In this document: one piece after another, positions 25,494 through 33,995 of the stretch
Position numbering within the stretch: position 1 is the first letter of the stretch
Layout of the letters: each line of letters begins with the position of its first letter
DNA from: Wenzhouxiangella sp042310355
GTDB taxonomy: Bacteria; Pseudomonadota; Gammaproteobacteria; Xanthomonadales; Wenzhouxiangellaceae
Assembly: GCF_042310355.1 (NCBI RefSeq)
Contig: NZ_JBHJMR010000001.1
Span: 372,001-436,000, forward strand
Length of the DNA: 64,000 nt
Direction: 5' to 3'
Notes under the pieces: generated by a model
Seen by the model: only the letters and a program-made list of their open reading frames with translations
Told to the model about the DNA's origin: nothing
The model's database searches: none
Position numbers and translations under genes: made by a program

Positions 25494-25512
25494 CGACGGC
25501 TTGCCGCCGTCG
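25494..25512. other. Small GC hairpin in the protease-petA gap
   Basis: CGACGGC and GCCGTCG form a perfect 7-bp stem around TTGCC, about 28 bp upstream of the predicted petA -35 box. No T-tract follows. The surrounding GAATGACG-type sequence resembles dispersed REP-like palindromes. The rest of the 316-bp gap holds the petA promoter and a 150-nt leader. Confidence 0.4.
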
Positions 25513-25539
25513 CGAATGACGCAGGATACCAGTCCGGAA

Positions 25540-25569
25540 TTGAGTATTTGCTTAATTTTTCGCTAAAAT
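25540..25569 (+). promoter_or_regulatory. Predicted sigma70 promoter of petABC
   Basis: TTGAGT (-35, 25540-25545) and TAAAAT (-10, 25564-25569) are separated by 18 bp inside a locally AT-rich patch of an otherwise GC-rich gap. Transcription would begin near 25577, leaving a leader of about 150 nt before petA. Confidence 0.6.
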
Positions 25570-25725
25570 AGCGGGCTGATTGCCTTCTCGTTGCCGGAAC
25601 ACCGGTCGCCGTGGTTGCCAACGGCTCCGCCGGCGCTTTCGGGTTAAGCGTCGCCAGGCCGTGCCAGCACAGGGCTGCCCGGCGATTTGGATTGATCTTT
25701 TGATCGTATTTATCGGGAGTGTTTC

Positions 25726-26346
25726 ATGTCGGAAACTGATCTTGCGTCCACGCAGCCGCCGGAGAATCCCGGCCGGCGTCGACTGCTGACCTGGACGACG
25801 GGTGTGGTCGGCGCCGTCGGTGCGGGTGTGGCGCTGTGGCCATTTGCCGCATCCTGGAAGCCGAGCGCAAAGGCCCGACTCGTCGGCGCGCCGGTCGAAG
25901 TCAACATCGGCAACCTGGAGTCCGGGCAGATCATGCGCGTGGTCTGGCGCGGGCAGACGATCGGCATCATGCGCCGCAGCGAGCGCATGATCGAAGATCT
26001 GCCGCGGCTCAACGAGAAGCTGGCTGATCCGCAGTCCGATGTGAACTCGCAACAGCCGGAGTACGCCCAGAACGAGCACCGCTCGATCAAGCCCGAGTAC
26101 CTGGTGGCCAACATCCACTGTACGCACCTGGGCTGCATTCCGCAGGTGCTGCCGGAAGTCGAGGCGCAGCCGTTCGACGCGGAATGGCGCGGCGGTTTCT
26201 TCTGCCCCTGTCACCGCTCGAAGTTCGACCTCGCCGGGCGGGTCTACAACGGCGTACCGGCGCAGCTGAATCTCGTGATTCCCCCGTACCATTTCGTTGA
26301 CGACGATACCATCATCATCGGCGTCGGTCCCGAAGGAGCAGCTTGA
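25726..26346 (+). CDS. petA: Ubiquinol-cytochrome c reductase iron-sulfur (Rieske) subunit
   Basis: A 206-residue bc1 subunit. The N-terminus holds a twin-arginine-type RRRLLTWTTGVVGAVGAGVALW anchor. The Rieske [2Fe-2S] motifs are CTHLGCIPQ and CPCHRSKFD, supplying two Cys and two His. It passes electrons from ubiquinol to cytochrome c1. GGGAG lies 8 nt before the ATG. It is first in petABC, with petB starting 2 bp after its stop. Confidence 0.97.
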   Translation: MSETDLASTQPPENPGRRRLLTWTTGVVGAVGAGVALWPFAASWKPSAKARLVGAPVEVNIGNLESGQIMRVVWRGQTIGIMRRSERMIEDLPRLNEKLADPQSDVNSQQPEYAQNEHRSIKPEYLVANIHCTHLGCIPQVLPEVEAQPFDAEWRGGFFCPCHRSKFDLAGRVYNGVPAQLNLVIPPYHFVDDDTIIIGVGPEGAA

Positions 26347-26348
26347 TC

Positions 26349-27593
26349 ATGGCCAAGCCCGCGAGCAACCTCAGCAAGACAACCCAGGCGGTCGGCGCCT
26401 GGATCGATGAGCGCATTCCGGTCAGCCAGTTCTGGCGCGATCACCTGACCGAGTACTACGCGCCCAAGAACTTCAACCTCTGGTACTTCTTCGGCTCCCT
26501 CGCGATCCTGGTGCTGGTCAACCAGCTGGTCACGGGTATCTGGCTGACCATGTTCTACACGCCGCAGGCCGACCAGGCCTTCGGTTCGGTGGAATACATC
26601 ATGCGCGATGTCGAGTGGGGCTGGCTGATTCGCTACATGCACTCCACCGGGGCGTCGTTCTTCTTCATCGTCGTCTACCTGCACATGTTCCGCGCCATGC
26701 TGTACGGCTCGTACCGCAAGCCGCGGGAGCTGATCTGGATTCTCGGCGTGTTCATCCTGCTCGTGCTGATGGCCGAGGCATTCATGGGTTACGTGCTGCC
26801 CTGGGGCCAGATGTCCTACTGGGGTGCGCAGGTGATCATTTCCCTGTTCGGAGCGGTACCGGTCGTCGGCGACGTGCTTGTCGAGTGGATCCGCGGGGAC
26901 TACATGATCTCCAACGCCACGCTCAACCGCTTCTTCGCGCTGCATGTCGTGGCCCTGCCGCTGGCGCTTCTGGCGCTGGTCGTGCTGCACCTGGTGGCGC
27001 TGCACGAAGTCGGCTCCAACAACCCCGACGGCATCGACATCAAGAAGAACAAGGATACGAAGGGTCGTCCCCTCGACGGCATTCCCTTCCACCCGTACTA
27101 CACAGTCAAGGACCTGTTCGGCGCCGGCGTGTTTCTGATCCTGTTCGCCTTCGTGCTGTTCTATGCGCCGGAGATGGGCGGGCTGTTCCTCGAACCGGAT
27201 AATTTCGTGCCGGCCGATCCGCTGGTCACGCCCGAGCATATCGTCCCGGTCTGGTACTTCACCCCCTACTACGCCATGCTCAGGGCCGTGCCCGACAAGT
27301 TCCTGGGCGTGGTCGTCATGGGTGCGGCCATCTTCGTGCTGTTCTTCCTGCCCTGGCTGGATCGCTCGAAGGTGCGCTCGATCCGCTACAAGGGCCTGCC
27401 GAGCAAGATCATGCTCGCCCTGTTCGTGGTCGGCTTCATTCGCCTCGGCATGCTGGCGCTGGGCGAGGGGACGGATCTCCAGACGCTCGAATCGCGCATC
27501 TGGACGATTTACTACTTCGCGTTCTTCGCGCTTTTGCCGTTCGTGACCAAGTTCGAAAAAACCAAACCGGAACCGGAGCGGGTGACCAAGTGA
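26349..27593 (+). CDS. petB: Ubiquinol-cytochrome c reductase cytochrome b
   Basis: A 414-residue membrane subunit with eight helices. Haem ligands are the paired His in YMHSTGASFFFIVVYLHMFR and the second pair in NRFFALHVVALPLALLALVVLHL. The Qo-site motif PEHIVPVWYF (PEWY position occupied by PVWY, preceded by PEH) is present, as is GYVLPWGQMSYWGAQVI. The ATG at 26349 was chosen, with AAGGAG upstream. It overlaps petC by 1 bp. Confidence 0.97.
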   Translation: MAKPASNLSKTTQAVGAWIDERIPVSQFWRDHLTEYYAPKNFNLWYFFGSLAILVLVNQLVTGIWLTMFYTPQADQAFGSVEYIMRDVEWGWLIRYMHSTGASFFFIVVYLHMFRAMLYGSYRKPRELIWILGVFILLVLMAEAFMGYVLPWGQMSYWGAQVIISLFGAVPVVGDVLVEWIRGDYMISNATLNRFFALHVVALPLALLALVVLHLVALHEVGSNNPDGIDIKKNKDTKGRPLDGIPFHPYYTVKDLFGAGVFLILFAFVLFYAPEMGGLFLEPDNFVPADPLVTPEHIVPVWYFTPYYAMLRAVPDKFLGVVVMGAAIFVLFFLPWLDRSKVRSIRYKGLPSKIMLALFVVGFIRLGMLALGEGTDLQTLESRIWTIYYFAFFALLPFVTKFEKTKPEPERVTK

Positions 27594-28330
27594 TGAGACT
27601 CAGAAACATTCTTGCAGCGGCCGCCTTGCTGGCTTCCGGACTGGCCTCCGCCGCCGGCGGTGGCGAGGACCTGGAGCACGCCAACATCAACGTGCACGAC
27701 AAGGCCTCTCTCCAGCGCGGTGCCGCGATGTACGTCAACTACTGCCTGGGCTGCCATTCCATGCAATACCTGCGCTACAACCGCCTGGTCGAGGACCTCG
27801 GGTTGAGCGAGGAGCAGGTGGACAAGTTTTTGGTCCAGGGCGACCAGGAGGTGGCGGACCCGATGCTCAGCGCCATGAGTGCCGAGGCGGGCGAGGAGTG
27901 GTTCGGGATCGCACCGCCGGACCTGACCTTGACCGCACGCTCGCGCGGTGCCGACTGGATTTACAGCTACCTCAAGAGCTTCTACCTCACCGATGAGGGC
28001 TGGAACAATACGGTTCTGCCCAATGCATCCATGCCGCATGTGCTGTGGGAACTGCAGGGGATCCAGCGCCCCATCACCGAGTCCTACACTGACGATGATG
28101 GCATCGAGCATTCCGAGGTGGTCGACCTCGAGCTCGACGAGGAAGGCAAGCTTTCGCCGGAAGCCTACAGCGACCATATGCGCGACCTGGTTGCTTTCAT
28201 GAGCTACGCGGCCGAACCGGCTGTGCTCAAGCGCGAGAAAATCGGTATCTGGGTGCTGCTCTTCCTGGTTGCCTTCACCTGCCTGGCCTGGCTCCTCTAC
28301 CAGGAGTTCTGGAAGGATGTGAAGAAGTGA
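27593..28330 (+). CDS. petC: Ubiquinol-cytochrome c reductase cytochrome c1
   Basis: A 245-residue subunit with a cleavable signal peptide (NILAAAALLASGLASA). The haem c motif is CLGCHSMQYLRYNR near residue 50, and the sixth ligand Met is likely in NASMPHVLWELQG. One C-terminal anchor helix (GIWVLLFLVAFTCLAWLLY) holds it in the membrane. ATG 27593 overlaps the petB stop; a GTG one codon upstream is the only alternative. Confidence 0.96.
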   Translation: MRLRNILAAAALLASGLASAAGGGEDLEHANINVHDKASLQRGAAMYVNYCLGCHSMQYLRYNRLVEDLGLSEEQVDKFLVQGDQEVADPMLSAMSAEAGEEWFGIAPPDLTLTARSRGADWIYSYLKSFYLTDEGWNNTVLPNASMPHVLWELQGIQRPITESYTDDDGIEHSEVVDLELDEEGKLSPEAYSDHMRDLVAFMSYAAEPAVLKREKIGIWVLLFLVAFTCLAWLLYQEFWKDVKK

Positions 28331-28385
28331 TCGTGCGTGGGCGGGGGCAACGTTTCGATGCACTGACCAAGGGAGTAGCTGCTTT

Positions 28386-29000
28386 ATGATGGCCCTTTAT
28401 TCTTCGGAGAATTGCCTGGATTGCCATCGCGTCCGGTTCGTGCTGGCAGAAAAGGGAATCAACGTGGAGATCATCCACGTCGAGCAGGACAGGGCCGCCT
28501 CGGCCGATCTCGCCGAACTCAATCCCTATGGCGAGACGCCGACCCTGGTCGACAAGGACCTCAAGCTCTACGGAACCTGGGTCGTCACCGAGTATCTCGA
28601 CGAGCGCTATCCGCATCCTCCCCTGATGCCGGTCGATCCCCTCTCTCGCGCCTACTTGCGCCAGGCGATGTATCGCATCAATCGCGACTGGGTCGAGGCG
28701 GCCAAGATCATCGAGACCTCGGGCGGCCAGAAGAAGGTCGCCGCCGCCAAGAAGCAGCTGCGCGAGGAGATCATCGCCTCCGACGAGCTGTTCGGGCTGC
28801 GCACCTTCCTGCTCAGCGACGAGCTTTCGCTGGTCGATTGCGCCCTGGTGCCGCTGCTCTGGCGCCTGCCCGCCTACGACGTTGACCTGACGGCCAGGAA
28901 GGCGCCGAACACCCTGCGGTACATGGAGCGGATGTTCGCCCGCGACTCTTTCAAGCGCAGCCTGACGGAGGCCGAGCGCATTCTGCGGGAGGGCGAGTGA
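28386..29000 (+). CDS. sspA: Stringent starvation protein A
   Basis: A 204-residue GST-fold protein that binds RNA polymerase and modulates stress and phage genes. The N-terminal thioredoxin-like half has YSSENCLDCHRVRFVLAEKG and NPYGETPTLVD; the helical half has SLVDCALVPLLWRLPAY. SspA lacks glutathione transferase activity in characterised relatives. It follows petC by 55 bp, and sspB starts 2 bp after its stop, the normal petABC-sspAB arrangement. Confidence 0.95.
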   Translation: MMALYSSENCLDCHRVRFVLAEKGINVEIIHVEQDRAASADLAELNPYGETPTLVDKDLKLYGTWVVTEYLDERYPHPPLMPVDPLSRAYLRQAMYRINRDWVEAAKIIETSGGQKKVAAAKKQLREEIIASDELFGLRTFLLSDELSLVDCALVPLLWRLPAYDVDLTARKAPNTLRYMERMFARDSFKRSLTEAERILREGE

Positions 29001-29002
29001 AC

Positions 29003-29410
29003 ATGCTCTCGAGTCGTCCGTACCTGGTTCGTGCCATTCACGAGTGGATTGTCGACAGCGGCCTGACACCGCATCTTCTGGTCAATGCCGACCAGCCCGG
29101 GCTCGAAGTGCCGCAGTCGAGCATCCAGGACGGTCGGGTCGTGCTCAATGTGTCGCCCAGTGCCGTGCGCGACTTGCTGATCGACAGCGAAATGGTCACT
29201 TTCGTGGCCCGCTTCGGCGGTGCCTCGCGCGCGGTGACCGTGCCGATGCCCGGCATCGAGGCCGTCTACGCGCGCGAGAACGGCCGCGGCATGATGTTCC
29301 CTGTCGATGAGGACGAAGACGGCGCGGACGAGTCCGAATCGGGTGACAGCACCGACGACCGGTCCGGGCCGGAGCGGAAGTCCCGGCCGAATCTGAAGGT
29401 GGTCAAATAA
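29003..29410 (+). CDS. sspB: ClpXP protease specificity-enhancing factor SspB
   Basis: A 135-residue adaptor that delivers ssrA-tagged proteins to ClpXP. The folded domain starts SSRPYLVRAIHEWIVDSGLTPHLLV; FVARFGG contributes to tag binding. An acidic flexible linker (DEDEDGADESESGDSTDD) leads to the ClpX-binding tail RPNLKVVK, matching the RPxLRVVK-type motif. ATG 29003 is preferred over a GTG two codons upstream. Its partner RNA, ssrA, is also in this window (62969-63325). Confidence 0.95.
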   Translation: MLSSRPYLVRAIHEWIVDSGLTPHLLVNADQPGLEVPQSSIQDGRVVLNVSPSAVRDLLIDSEMVTFVARFGGASRAVTVPMPGIEAVYARENGRGMMFPVDEDEDGADESESGDSTDDRSGPERKSRPNLKVVK

Positions 29411-29413
29411 CGG

Positions 29414-29504
29414 GTTACGGTCAACGGTTTACGGTTTACGGAATCCAGAACCCGTAATCCGTAACCCGTAAACCGTAAACCGTAAACCGTAAACCGTAAA
29501 CCGT
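29414..29504. repeat. Inverted element with 7-bp tandem units (CCGTAAA)
   Basis: The right arm 29452-29504 has seven units (CCGTAAT, CCGTAAC, then five CCGTAAA) and a partial. The left arm 29414-29441 has about four (TTACGGT type). The arms are complementary around a loop of about 10 nt. It separates the convergent sspB and DUF3301 genes. Unequal arm lengths suggest copy-number change by slippage. Confidence 0.9.
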
Positions 29505-29508
29505 CTTC

Positions 29509-29844
29509 CTACTCCGGCTCGATCAAGCGCCCACCGTCATCCAGTTCCCCCCAAACCCGAACCAGCCGCCGCCCCATCAGGGTCAGTTCCCCGGATCGTC
29601 GTCCCGTGCCCTCGGGGCTGAAATCGAAGCGGTAGCGGCGCTGCCAGCGCAGGCCGTCTCCGGTCCGGACGGGGCGCAGGGATCGCAATGCCACGGTCTG
29701 GTCGAGCAACTGCCAGTGCTGGCGCTTGCAGAAATTGCGCGCCAGTTCGCGCGCCCGGTCCCGGGCGTTGACGGCCGAAAGCCAGAACACGATGACCGCC
29801 GCGAGTGTGAGCAAGGCCCCGAAAGGCCCTTCCAGTCCGCTCAT
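29509..29844 (-). CDS. DUF3301 domain protein
   Basis: A 111-residue protein with one N-terminal membrane helix (GALLTLAAVIVFWLSAV) followed by the DUF3301 body: ARELARNFCKRQHWQLLDQTVALRS and RRYRFDFSPEGTGRRSGELTLMG. The function is unknown. It overlaps the Smr gene (ATGA) and ends just inside the repeat element between sspB and itself. Confidence 0.85.
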   Translation of the reverse strand: MSGLEGPFGALLTLAAVIVFWLSAVNARDRARELARNFCKRQHWQLLDQTVALRSLRPVRTGDGLRWQRRYRFDFSPEGTGRRSGELTLMGRRLVRVWGELDDGGRLIEPE

Positions 29845-30380
29845 CGCCGGGCTCGCAATAGCACGTAGACCGCGCCGGTTCCGCCGTCATGCGGCGGGGC
29901 CGAGGCGAAGGCGGCCACGCGGTCGTGGCGGCTCAGCAGCCGGGCGGTCAGGCGCTTGAGTTGCGGCCCCTGAGGTCCGGAGCGCAATCCCTTGCCATGG
30001 ATGATTCGCACGCAGCTCATGCGGTCCCGATCGGCTTCCTGCAGAAACCGCCGGATGGAGCCGGTCGCTGCCTCCAGATTCATGTGGTGCAGATCGAGCT
30101 CGTCTTCGACCCGCCAGTGGCCGCGCCGAAGCCGGGTGAGCACGCGGTTCTGCAGCCCCGGGCGGAGGTAGGTGATTTCCTCGCCCGTCTCCACGCTGGA
30201 AAAATCGATCGGGCCGTGCGCCAGGTCGTGCATCACCTGCGCCTCGTCGCGCTCTCTCTGGCTCGGTCGCGGTGGCGGGGGCGCCGGCCGGGAATGATCA
30301 CGCTTGCTGCGGATCCGGCGCACGTCGCCGACCGCGGAACGGAACAGGTCGGTATCGTCGTCGGATTCGCTCATGGTCAT
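29841..30380 (-). CDS. Smr/MutS2-domain protein (SmrA-like)
   Basis: A 179-residue protein. A charged N-terminal region with a PAPPPPRPSQRERDEAQ stretch precedes the C-terminal Smr domain: DELDLHHMNLEAATGSIRRFL and VRIIHGKGLRSGPQGPQLK, with the LDLHG-like and HGxG motifs of this nuclease fold. Related Smr proteins cut DNA or mRNA. The start may be 30380 or 30374. It is divergent from surE. Confidence 0.85.
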   Translation of the reverse strand: MTMSESDDDTDLFRSAVGDVRRIRSKRDHSRPAPPPPRPSQRERDEAQVMHDLAHGPIDFSSVETGEEITYLRPGLQNRVLTRLRRGHWRVEDELDLHHMNLEAATGSIRRFLQEADRDRMSCVRIIHGKGLRSGPQGPQLKRLTARLLSRHDRVAAFASAPPHDGGTGAVYVLLRARR

Positions 30381-30433
30381 TTCTCGATTGCGGTCTTCGT
30401 TTATAGTTATGCCTTTGACCTTCCGGTTCAAGC

Positions 30434-31216
30434 ATGCATATTCTGATCGCCAACGACGACGGGCTTCACGCGCCCGGGATTCAGCTGTTGTCCGAACGCC
30501 TGGTCGAACACTCCGACCAGGTCACGGTCGTCGCGCCCGACCGCGACCGCTCCGGAGCCAGCAATTCGCTCACGCTCGACCAGCCGATCCGGGTCGAAAA
30601 GCGCCGGGACGGCGTGTTCAAGGTTTACGGCACGCCGACCGACTGCGTTCATATCGCCATTACCGGCCTGCTCGGCGACGAGCCCGACATGGTGGTTTCG
30701 GGCATCAACGCCGGCGCCAACCTGGGAGACGACGTGCTCTATTCGGGCACGGTCGCTGCCGCCATGGAAGGCCGTTTTCTCGGGCTTCCGGCCATGGCCG
30801 TCTCCCTGGTCTACAGCGAGGGTCAGCCTCATCACTACGCCACGGCGGCCGAGGCGGCCTGTCTGCTGATGGCGCAGCTCAAGGAAAAGCCGCTGCCCGC
30901 CGATACGATTCTCAACGTCAACGTACCCGACTTGCCGTGGGAAGAGATCAAGGGCTTCGAAACGACGCGACTGGGACATCGTCATCGATCCGAGGACGTC
31001 ATTCCGATCGAGGATCCGCGCGGGCGCCGGTTCTTCTGGATTGGTCCGGCGGGCTCGGAGGAGGACAACGGGCCGGGAACCGACTTTCACGCCGTGCGCA
31101 ATCGCTACGTGTCGGTCACCCCGATCCATGTCGACCTGACGCGCTACCAGGCGCTCGACGACGTCAGTCACTGGATCGACGAACTCAACAGCGGGCGCTA
31201 CCGCCAAGCGCGATGA
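30434..31216 (+). CDS. surE: 5'/3'-nucleotidase SurE
   Basis: A 260-residue metal-dependent phosphatase acting on nucleoside monophosphates. It begins MHILIANDDGLHAPGI (metal-binding Asp pair) and has VVAPDRDRSGASNSLTL, GTPTDCVHIAITGLL and VVSGINAGANLGDDVLYSGTVAAA, all conserved. The stop overlaps the pcm start, as in many gammaproteobacteria where surE, pcm and nlpD form a stationary-phase cluster. Confidence 0.97.
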   Translation: MHILIANDDGLHAPGIQLLSERLVEHSDQVTVVAPDRDRSGASNSLTLDQPIRVEKRRDGVFKVYGTPTDCVHIAITGLLGDEPDMVVSGINAGANLGDDVLYSGTVAAAMEGRFLGLPAMAVSLVYSEGQPHHYATAAEAACLLMAQLKEKPLPADTILNVNVPDLPWEEIKGFETTRLGHRHRSEDVIPIEDPRGRRFFWIGPAGSEEDNGPGTDFHAVRNRYVSVTPIHVDLTRYQALDDVSHWIDELNSGRYRQAR

Positions 31217-31875
31217 TGACGACGAGGGCGCACAGCGGGATCGGCATGACCTCGGAGGGCACCCGCCAGCGTTTGGTGCGGCGCCTGCGCGAAAAGGGCA
31301 TCGGCGACGAGCACGTGCTGCAGGCGATCCTCGAAACCCCGCGCCACCTGTTCGTCGACGAGGCGCTGTCCTCGCGCGCCTACGAGGACACCGCCCTGCC
31401 GATCGGGCGCGGGCAGACGATCTCCCAGCCCTACGTGGTGGCGATGATGACGCAGGCGGTCATGCGTGATGAGCGGCTCGAAAAGGTGCTCGAGATCGGC
31501 ACCGGCTCGGGCTACCAGGCCGCCATCCTGGCGCGCCTGGCCGACAAGGTCTTCACCACCGAGCGCATCGGCGAACTGCAACGCAGCGCCCGCCAGCGCT
31601 TTCACCGCATGGGCTTGCACAACATCTACACCCGGCACGCCGACGGCATGGAAGGCTGGGCCTCTCAAGCGCCCTTCGACGCCATCGTGGTCACCGCCGG
31701 CGGACGCATTCCCGAAGCCTTGTTCGAGCAGCTGGGCGTCGGCGGCGTTCTGGTCGCCCCCGAGCACGCCGACCATCACCAGCAGCTGGTCCGAATCACC
31801 CGGACAGAGACGGGCTTCGAGCGCGAGACGCTGGGCGCGGTGACTTTCGTGCCCTTGCTCGAGGGACTCGACTGA
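31213..31875 (+). CDS. pcm: Protein-L-isoaspartate O-methyltransferase
   Basis: A 220-residue SAM-dependent repair enzyme for isoaspartyl damage. Landmarks are GIGDEHVLQAILETPRHLFV, LPIGRGQTISQPYVVAMMTQ, the SAM motif VLEIGTGSGYQAAILARLA, and FDAIVVTAGGRIPEALFEQL. The first ATG (31213) overlaps the surE stop; a second ATG follows immediately. The next gene begins 19 bp after its stop. Confidence 0.96.
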   Translation: MMTTRAHSGIGMTSEGTRQRLVRRLREKGIGDEHVLQAILETPRHLFVDEALSSRAYEDTALPIGRGQTISQPYVVAMMTQAVMRDERLEKVLEIGTGSGYQAAILARLADKVFTTERIGELQRSARQRFHRMGLHNIYTRHADGMEGWASQAPFDAIVVTAGGRIPEALFEQLGVGGVLVAPEHADHHQQLVRITRTETGFERETLGAVTFVPLLEGLD

Positions 31876-31894
31876 CCCATGGCGAGCTGATCCC

Positions 31895-32470
31895 ATGTTC
31901 CGGCGCCTCTACGATCGAGTGCTCGTCTGGTCGCGCCACCGCCACGCGCGGCGCTACCTGGCCGGGCTGAGCTTCGCCGAAGCGACCTTCTTCCCGGTTC
32001 CGCCCGACGTCATGCTGGCACCGATGGTGCTGGCCGAGCGTTCGGCGGCCTGGCGGCTGGCATTTCTGACCACGGCGAGCTCGGTTCTCGGCGGGTTGTT
32101 CGGCTACCTGATCGGCTGGCTGGCGATCGAGGCGGTGCTGCCCCTGATCGAGCGGGTCGGCTATCTCGACGCCTACCAGTCGGCGGTCGAGGCATTCGAA
32201 GCATACGGCGTGTGGTTCGTGATGATCGCCGGGTTCACGCCCATCCCGTTCAAGATCATCACCATTGCCGGCGGCGCCCTGGGCACCCCCATGCTGGGTT
32301 TCGTCGTCGGTTCCCTGGTCGGGCGGGGCGCGCGCTTCTATCTGGTCTCGGGCATTATCTGGGCCGGCGGCGAGCGCGCCGCGGAACGACTGGGCGACTG
32401 GGTCGACCTGATCGGCTGGCTGGTCGTTGCCGCGGTTGCCCTCGGTGGGCTGATCTGGTGGTTCTGGTAG
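31895..32470 (+). CDS. YqaA/DedA-like (VTT domain) membrane protein
   Basis: A 191-residue protein with four or five membrane segments. LAGLSFAEATFFPVPPDVMLAPMVLA and the GFTPIPFKIITIAGGALG loop are the family signature (the FxPxPxE/F(K)xxTxxAG pattern). Relatives are proposed lipid flippases or lipid-linked transporters. Its position between pcm and nlpD matches the yqaA place in Pseudomonas-type clusters. Confidence 0.9.
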   Translation: MFRRLYDRVLVWSRHRHARRYLAGLSFAEATFFPVPPDVMLAPMVLAERSAAWRLAFLTTASSVLGGLFGYLIGWLAIEAVLPLIERVGYLDAYQSAVEAFEAYGVWFVMIAGFTPIPFKIITIAGGALGTPMLGFVVGSLVGRGARFYLVSGIIWAGGERAAERLGDWVDLIGWLVVAAVALGGLIWWFW

Positions 32471-33282
32471 GCACAAGAGCCGCATGGCCGCTGCTGCTGG
32501 CCGTGTTGCTGCTGGCCGCATGTGCGCCCTGGCAGCCGGGCCCGGACCGTCCGTCGCCCCAACGCGCCGAAGCAGACCGGCGCGTTGTCCAGGCGCCACC
32601 GGCCTGGTACCGGGTGCAGCGCGGCGACACGCTCTATTCCATAGCGTTTCGCTATGGTCTCGATTGGCGTCGGGTCGCGGACTGGAACGGGGTCGAGGCG
32701 CCTTACACCATTCGCGTGGGGCAGGAATTGCGCATGAGCGCGCCGCCGGCGCCGCCGTCGCAGCGGCAGGAAGCCGAGCAGACCACGCAGGCTCCGGCGC
32801 CGTCACCCGAGCCGGCGCCGGAACAGGATGATGCCCCCGAGCCTTCCGAATCCAGGGCGCCGCCGCCCGCCGGCGGCGATTCCTCGGATGCGGGGGAAAC
32901 CCGAACGGTTGCCGGCGTGGGCTGGCAGTGGCCGACCGAGGGCCGCCTGGCCCGATCCTTCGATCCGGCCGATACCCGCAAGGGCATCGGACTGGCCGGT
33001 GCGGCGGGGCAGGATGTCGTGGCCGCGGCGGCGGGGCAGGTCGTCTACAGCGGCACGGCCCTGATCGGCTACGGCGAGCTGATCATCATCAAGCATTCCG
33101 ACAAGCTCCTGTCGGCCTATGGCCACAACCGGCGCAGGCTGGTCGGTGAGGGGGATCGCGTCGAGCGCGGCCAGAAAATCGCCGAGATGGGCCGCAACGA
33201 CCGCCGCGAAGAGATGCTTCACTTCGAGGTTCGCCGGGACGGCGAGCCGGTCAATCCCCTCGATTATCTTCCGAAGAGATGA
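32458..33282 (+). CDS. nlpD: NlpD-like lipoprotein (LysM plus degenerate M23 domain)
   Basis: A 274-residue envelope protein. It starts at GTG 32458 inside the yqaA-like gene; an in-frame lipobox LLLAAC follows (Cys about 22). LysM is YRVQRGDTLYSIAFRYGLDWRRVADWN (about 50-95), then a Pro/Glu-rich linker and a LytM/M23 domain (about 155-270). The M23 zinc-ligand HxxxD is replaced by KGIGLAG, so it is likely non-catalytic, as in NlpD, which activates AmiC amidase. The 3' end overlaps the convergent Mth938-like gene by 32 bp. Confidence 0.88.
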   Translation: MVLVGTRAAWPLLLAVLLLAACAPWQPGPDRPSPQRAEADRRVVQAPPAWYRVQRGDTLYSIAFRYGLDWRRVADWNGVEAPYTIRVGQELRMSAPPAPPSQRQEAEQTTQAPAPSPEPAPEQDDAPEPSESRAPPPAGGDSSDAGETRTVAGVGWQWPTEGRLARSFDPADTRKGIGLAGAAGQDVVAAAAGQVVYSGTALIGYGELIIIKHSDKLLSAYGHNRRRLVGEGDRVERGQKIAEMGRNDRREEMLHFEVRRDGEPVNPLDYLPKR

Positions 33283-33643
33283 TCAGCGCCGCCAGGGCGC
33301 GGCGGTTTTCGCTCATCAAGACGTTGAAAGTGCGGGCGGCGGCGTCGAGGGTCATGCATTCGATACCGATGCCCCGACGGATGAAGCGGGCCTGCAGCTG
33401 CGGGGAAAGGAACTGCTGACGCTGCCCGACGCCGAGGATCACCAGCTCCGGCCCGAGTTCGACCAGGGTGGCGATGCCTGCCTCGTCCAGCTCGGACAGG
33501 TCCTTGATCGGCCAGTCCGGATCGAGGTAGCGCGCGCCGACAACCAGGCTCGATTCGTACCACTGGTCGGTCACGAACACGCGGCCCGGTTCGACGCCTC
33601 GAATCTGGTGGTAATTGCCGGCCGTGTGTTCGGTCAGTTCCAT
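33251..33643 (-). CDS. Mth938-like domain (DUF498) protein
   Basis: A 130-residue protein of the Mth938/AAMDC/NDUFAF3 fold: VTDQWYESSLVVGARYLDPDW, LVELGPELVILGVGQRQQFLSP and IECMTLDAAARTFNVLMSENRRALAALI. Eukaryotic relatives help assemble Complex I; bacterial function is unclear. It lies 12 bp after yhbY and overlaps nlpD tail to tail by 32 bp. Confidence 0.88.
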   Translation of the reverse strand: MELTEHTAGNYHQIRGVEPGRVFVTDQWYESSLVVGARYLDPDWPIKDLSELDEAGIATLVELGPELVILGVGQRQQFLSPQLQARFIRRGIGIECMTLDAAARTFNVLMSENRRALAALIISSEDNRGD

Positions 33644-33655
33644 GGGACGGCTCGT

Positions 33656-33952
33656 TCAGCGGCGGGGCAGCTCGATCTTCGGTTTCTTCGGGTGCCGGCG
33701 GTACAGGCACACGACCTGGCCGATGCGGTGAACGAGCTCGGCACCGGTGGTCGAAACCAGCTCGTCGACCCAGGCGCTGCGCTGCTCGCGCTCGCCGCGC
33801 AGCTTGATCTTGATCAGTTCATGATGCTCGAGCGCCTGCTCGACCTCGAACAGCACGTTCTCGTTGAGCCCCTTGTCGGCCACCATCACCACCGGATGCA
33901 GGTCGTGGCTGAGGCCTCGCAGGTGCTTCTTCTGGACGTTGGTCAGGGGCAT
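33656..33952 (-). CDS. yhbY: YhbY family RNA-binding protein (CRM domain)
   Basis: A 98-residue CRM-domain protein associated with pre-50S ribosomes. It has LTNVQKKHLRGLSHDLHPVVMV, KGLNENVLFEVEQALEHHELIKIKL, and the GxxG-like and VLYRR-type ending (QVVCLYRRHPKKPKI). In E. coli yhbY is divergent from rlmE and ftsH, the same arrangement as here, here separated by a 304-bp gap. Confidence 0.95.
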   Translation of the reverse strand: MPLTNVQKKHLRGLSHDLHPVVMVADKGLNENVLFEVEQALEHHELIKIKLRGEREQRSAWVDELVSTTGAELVHRIGQVVCLYRRHPKKPKIELPRR

Positions 33953-33995
33953 GGCGGGTGACGCTTGGATTGAGCCCGTAATGGTAACGTGAATC

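Noticed and set aside
29414..29504. CRISPR array
   Set aside because: Units are 7 bp with no unique spacers and are arranged as inverted arms; no cas genes in the window.
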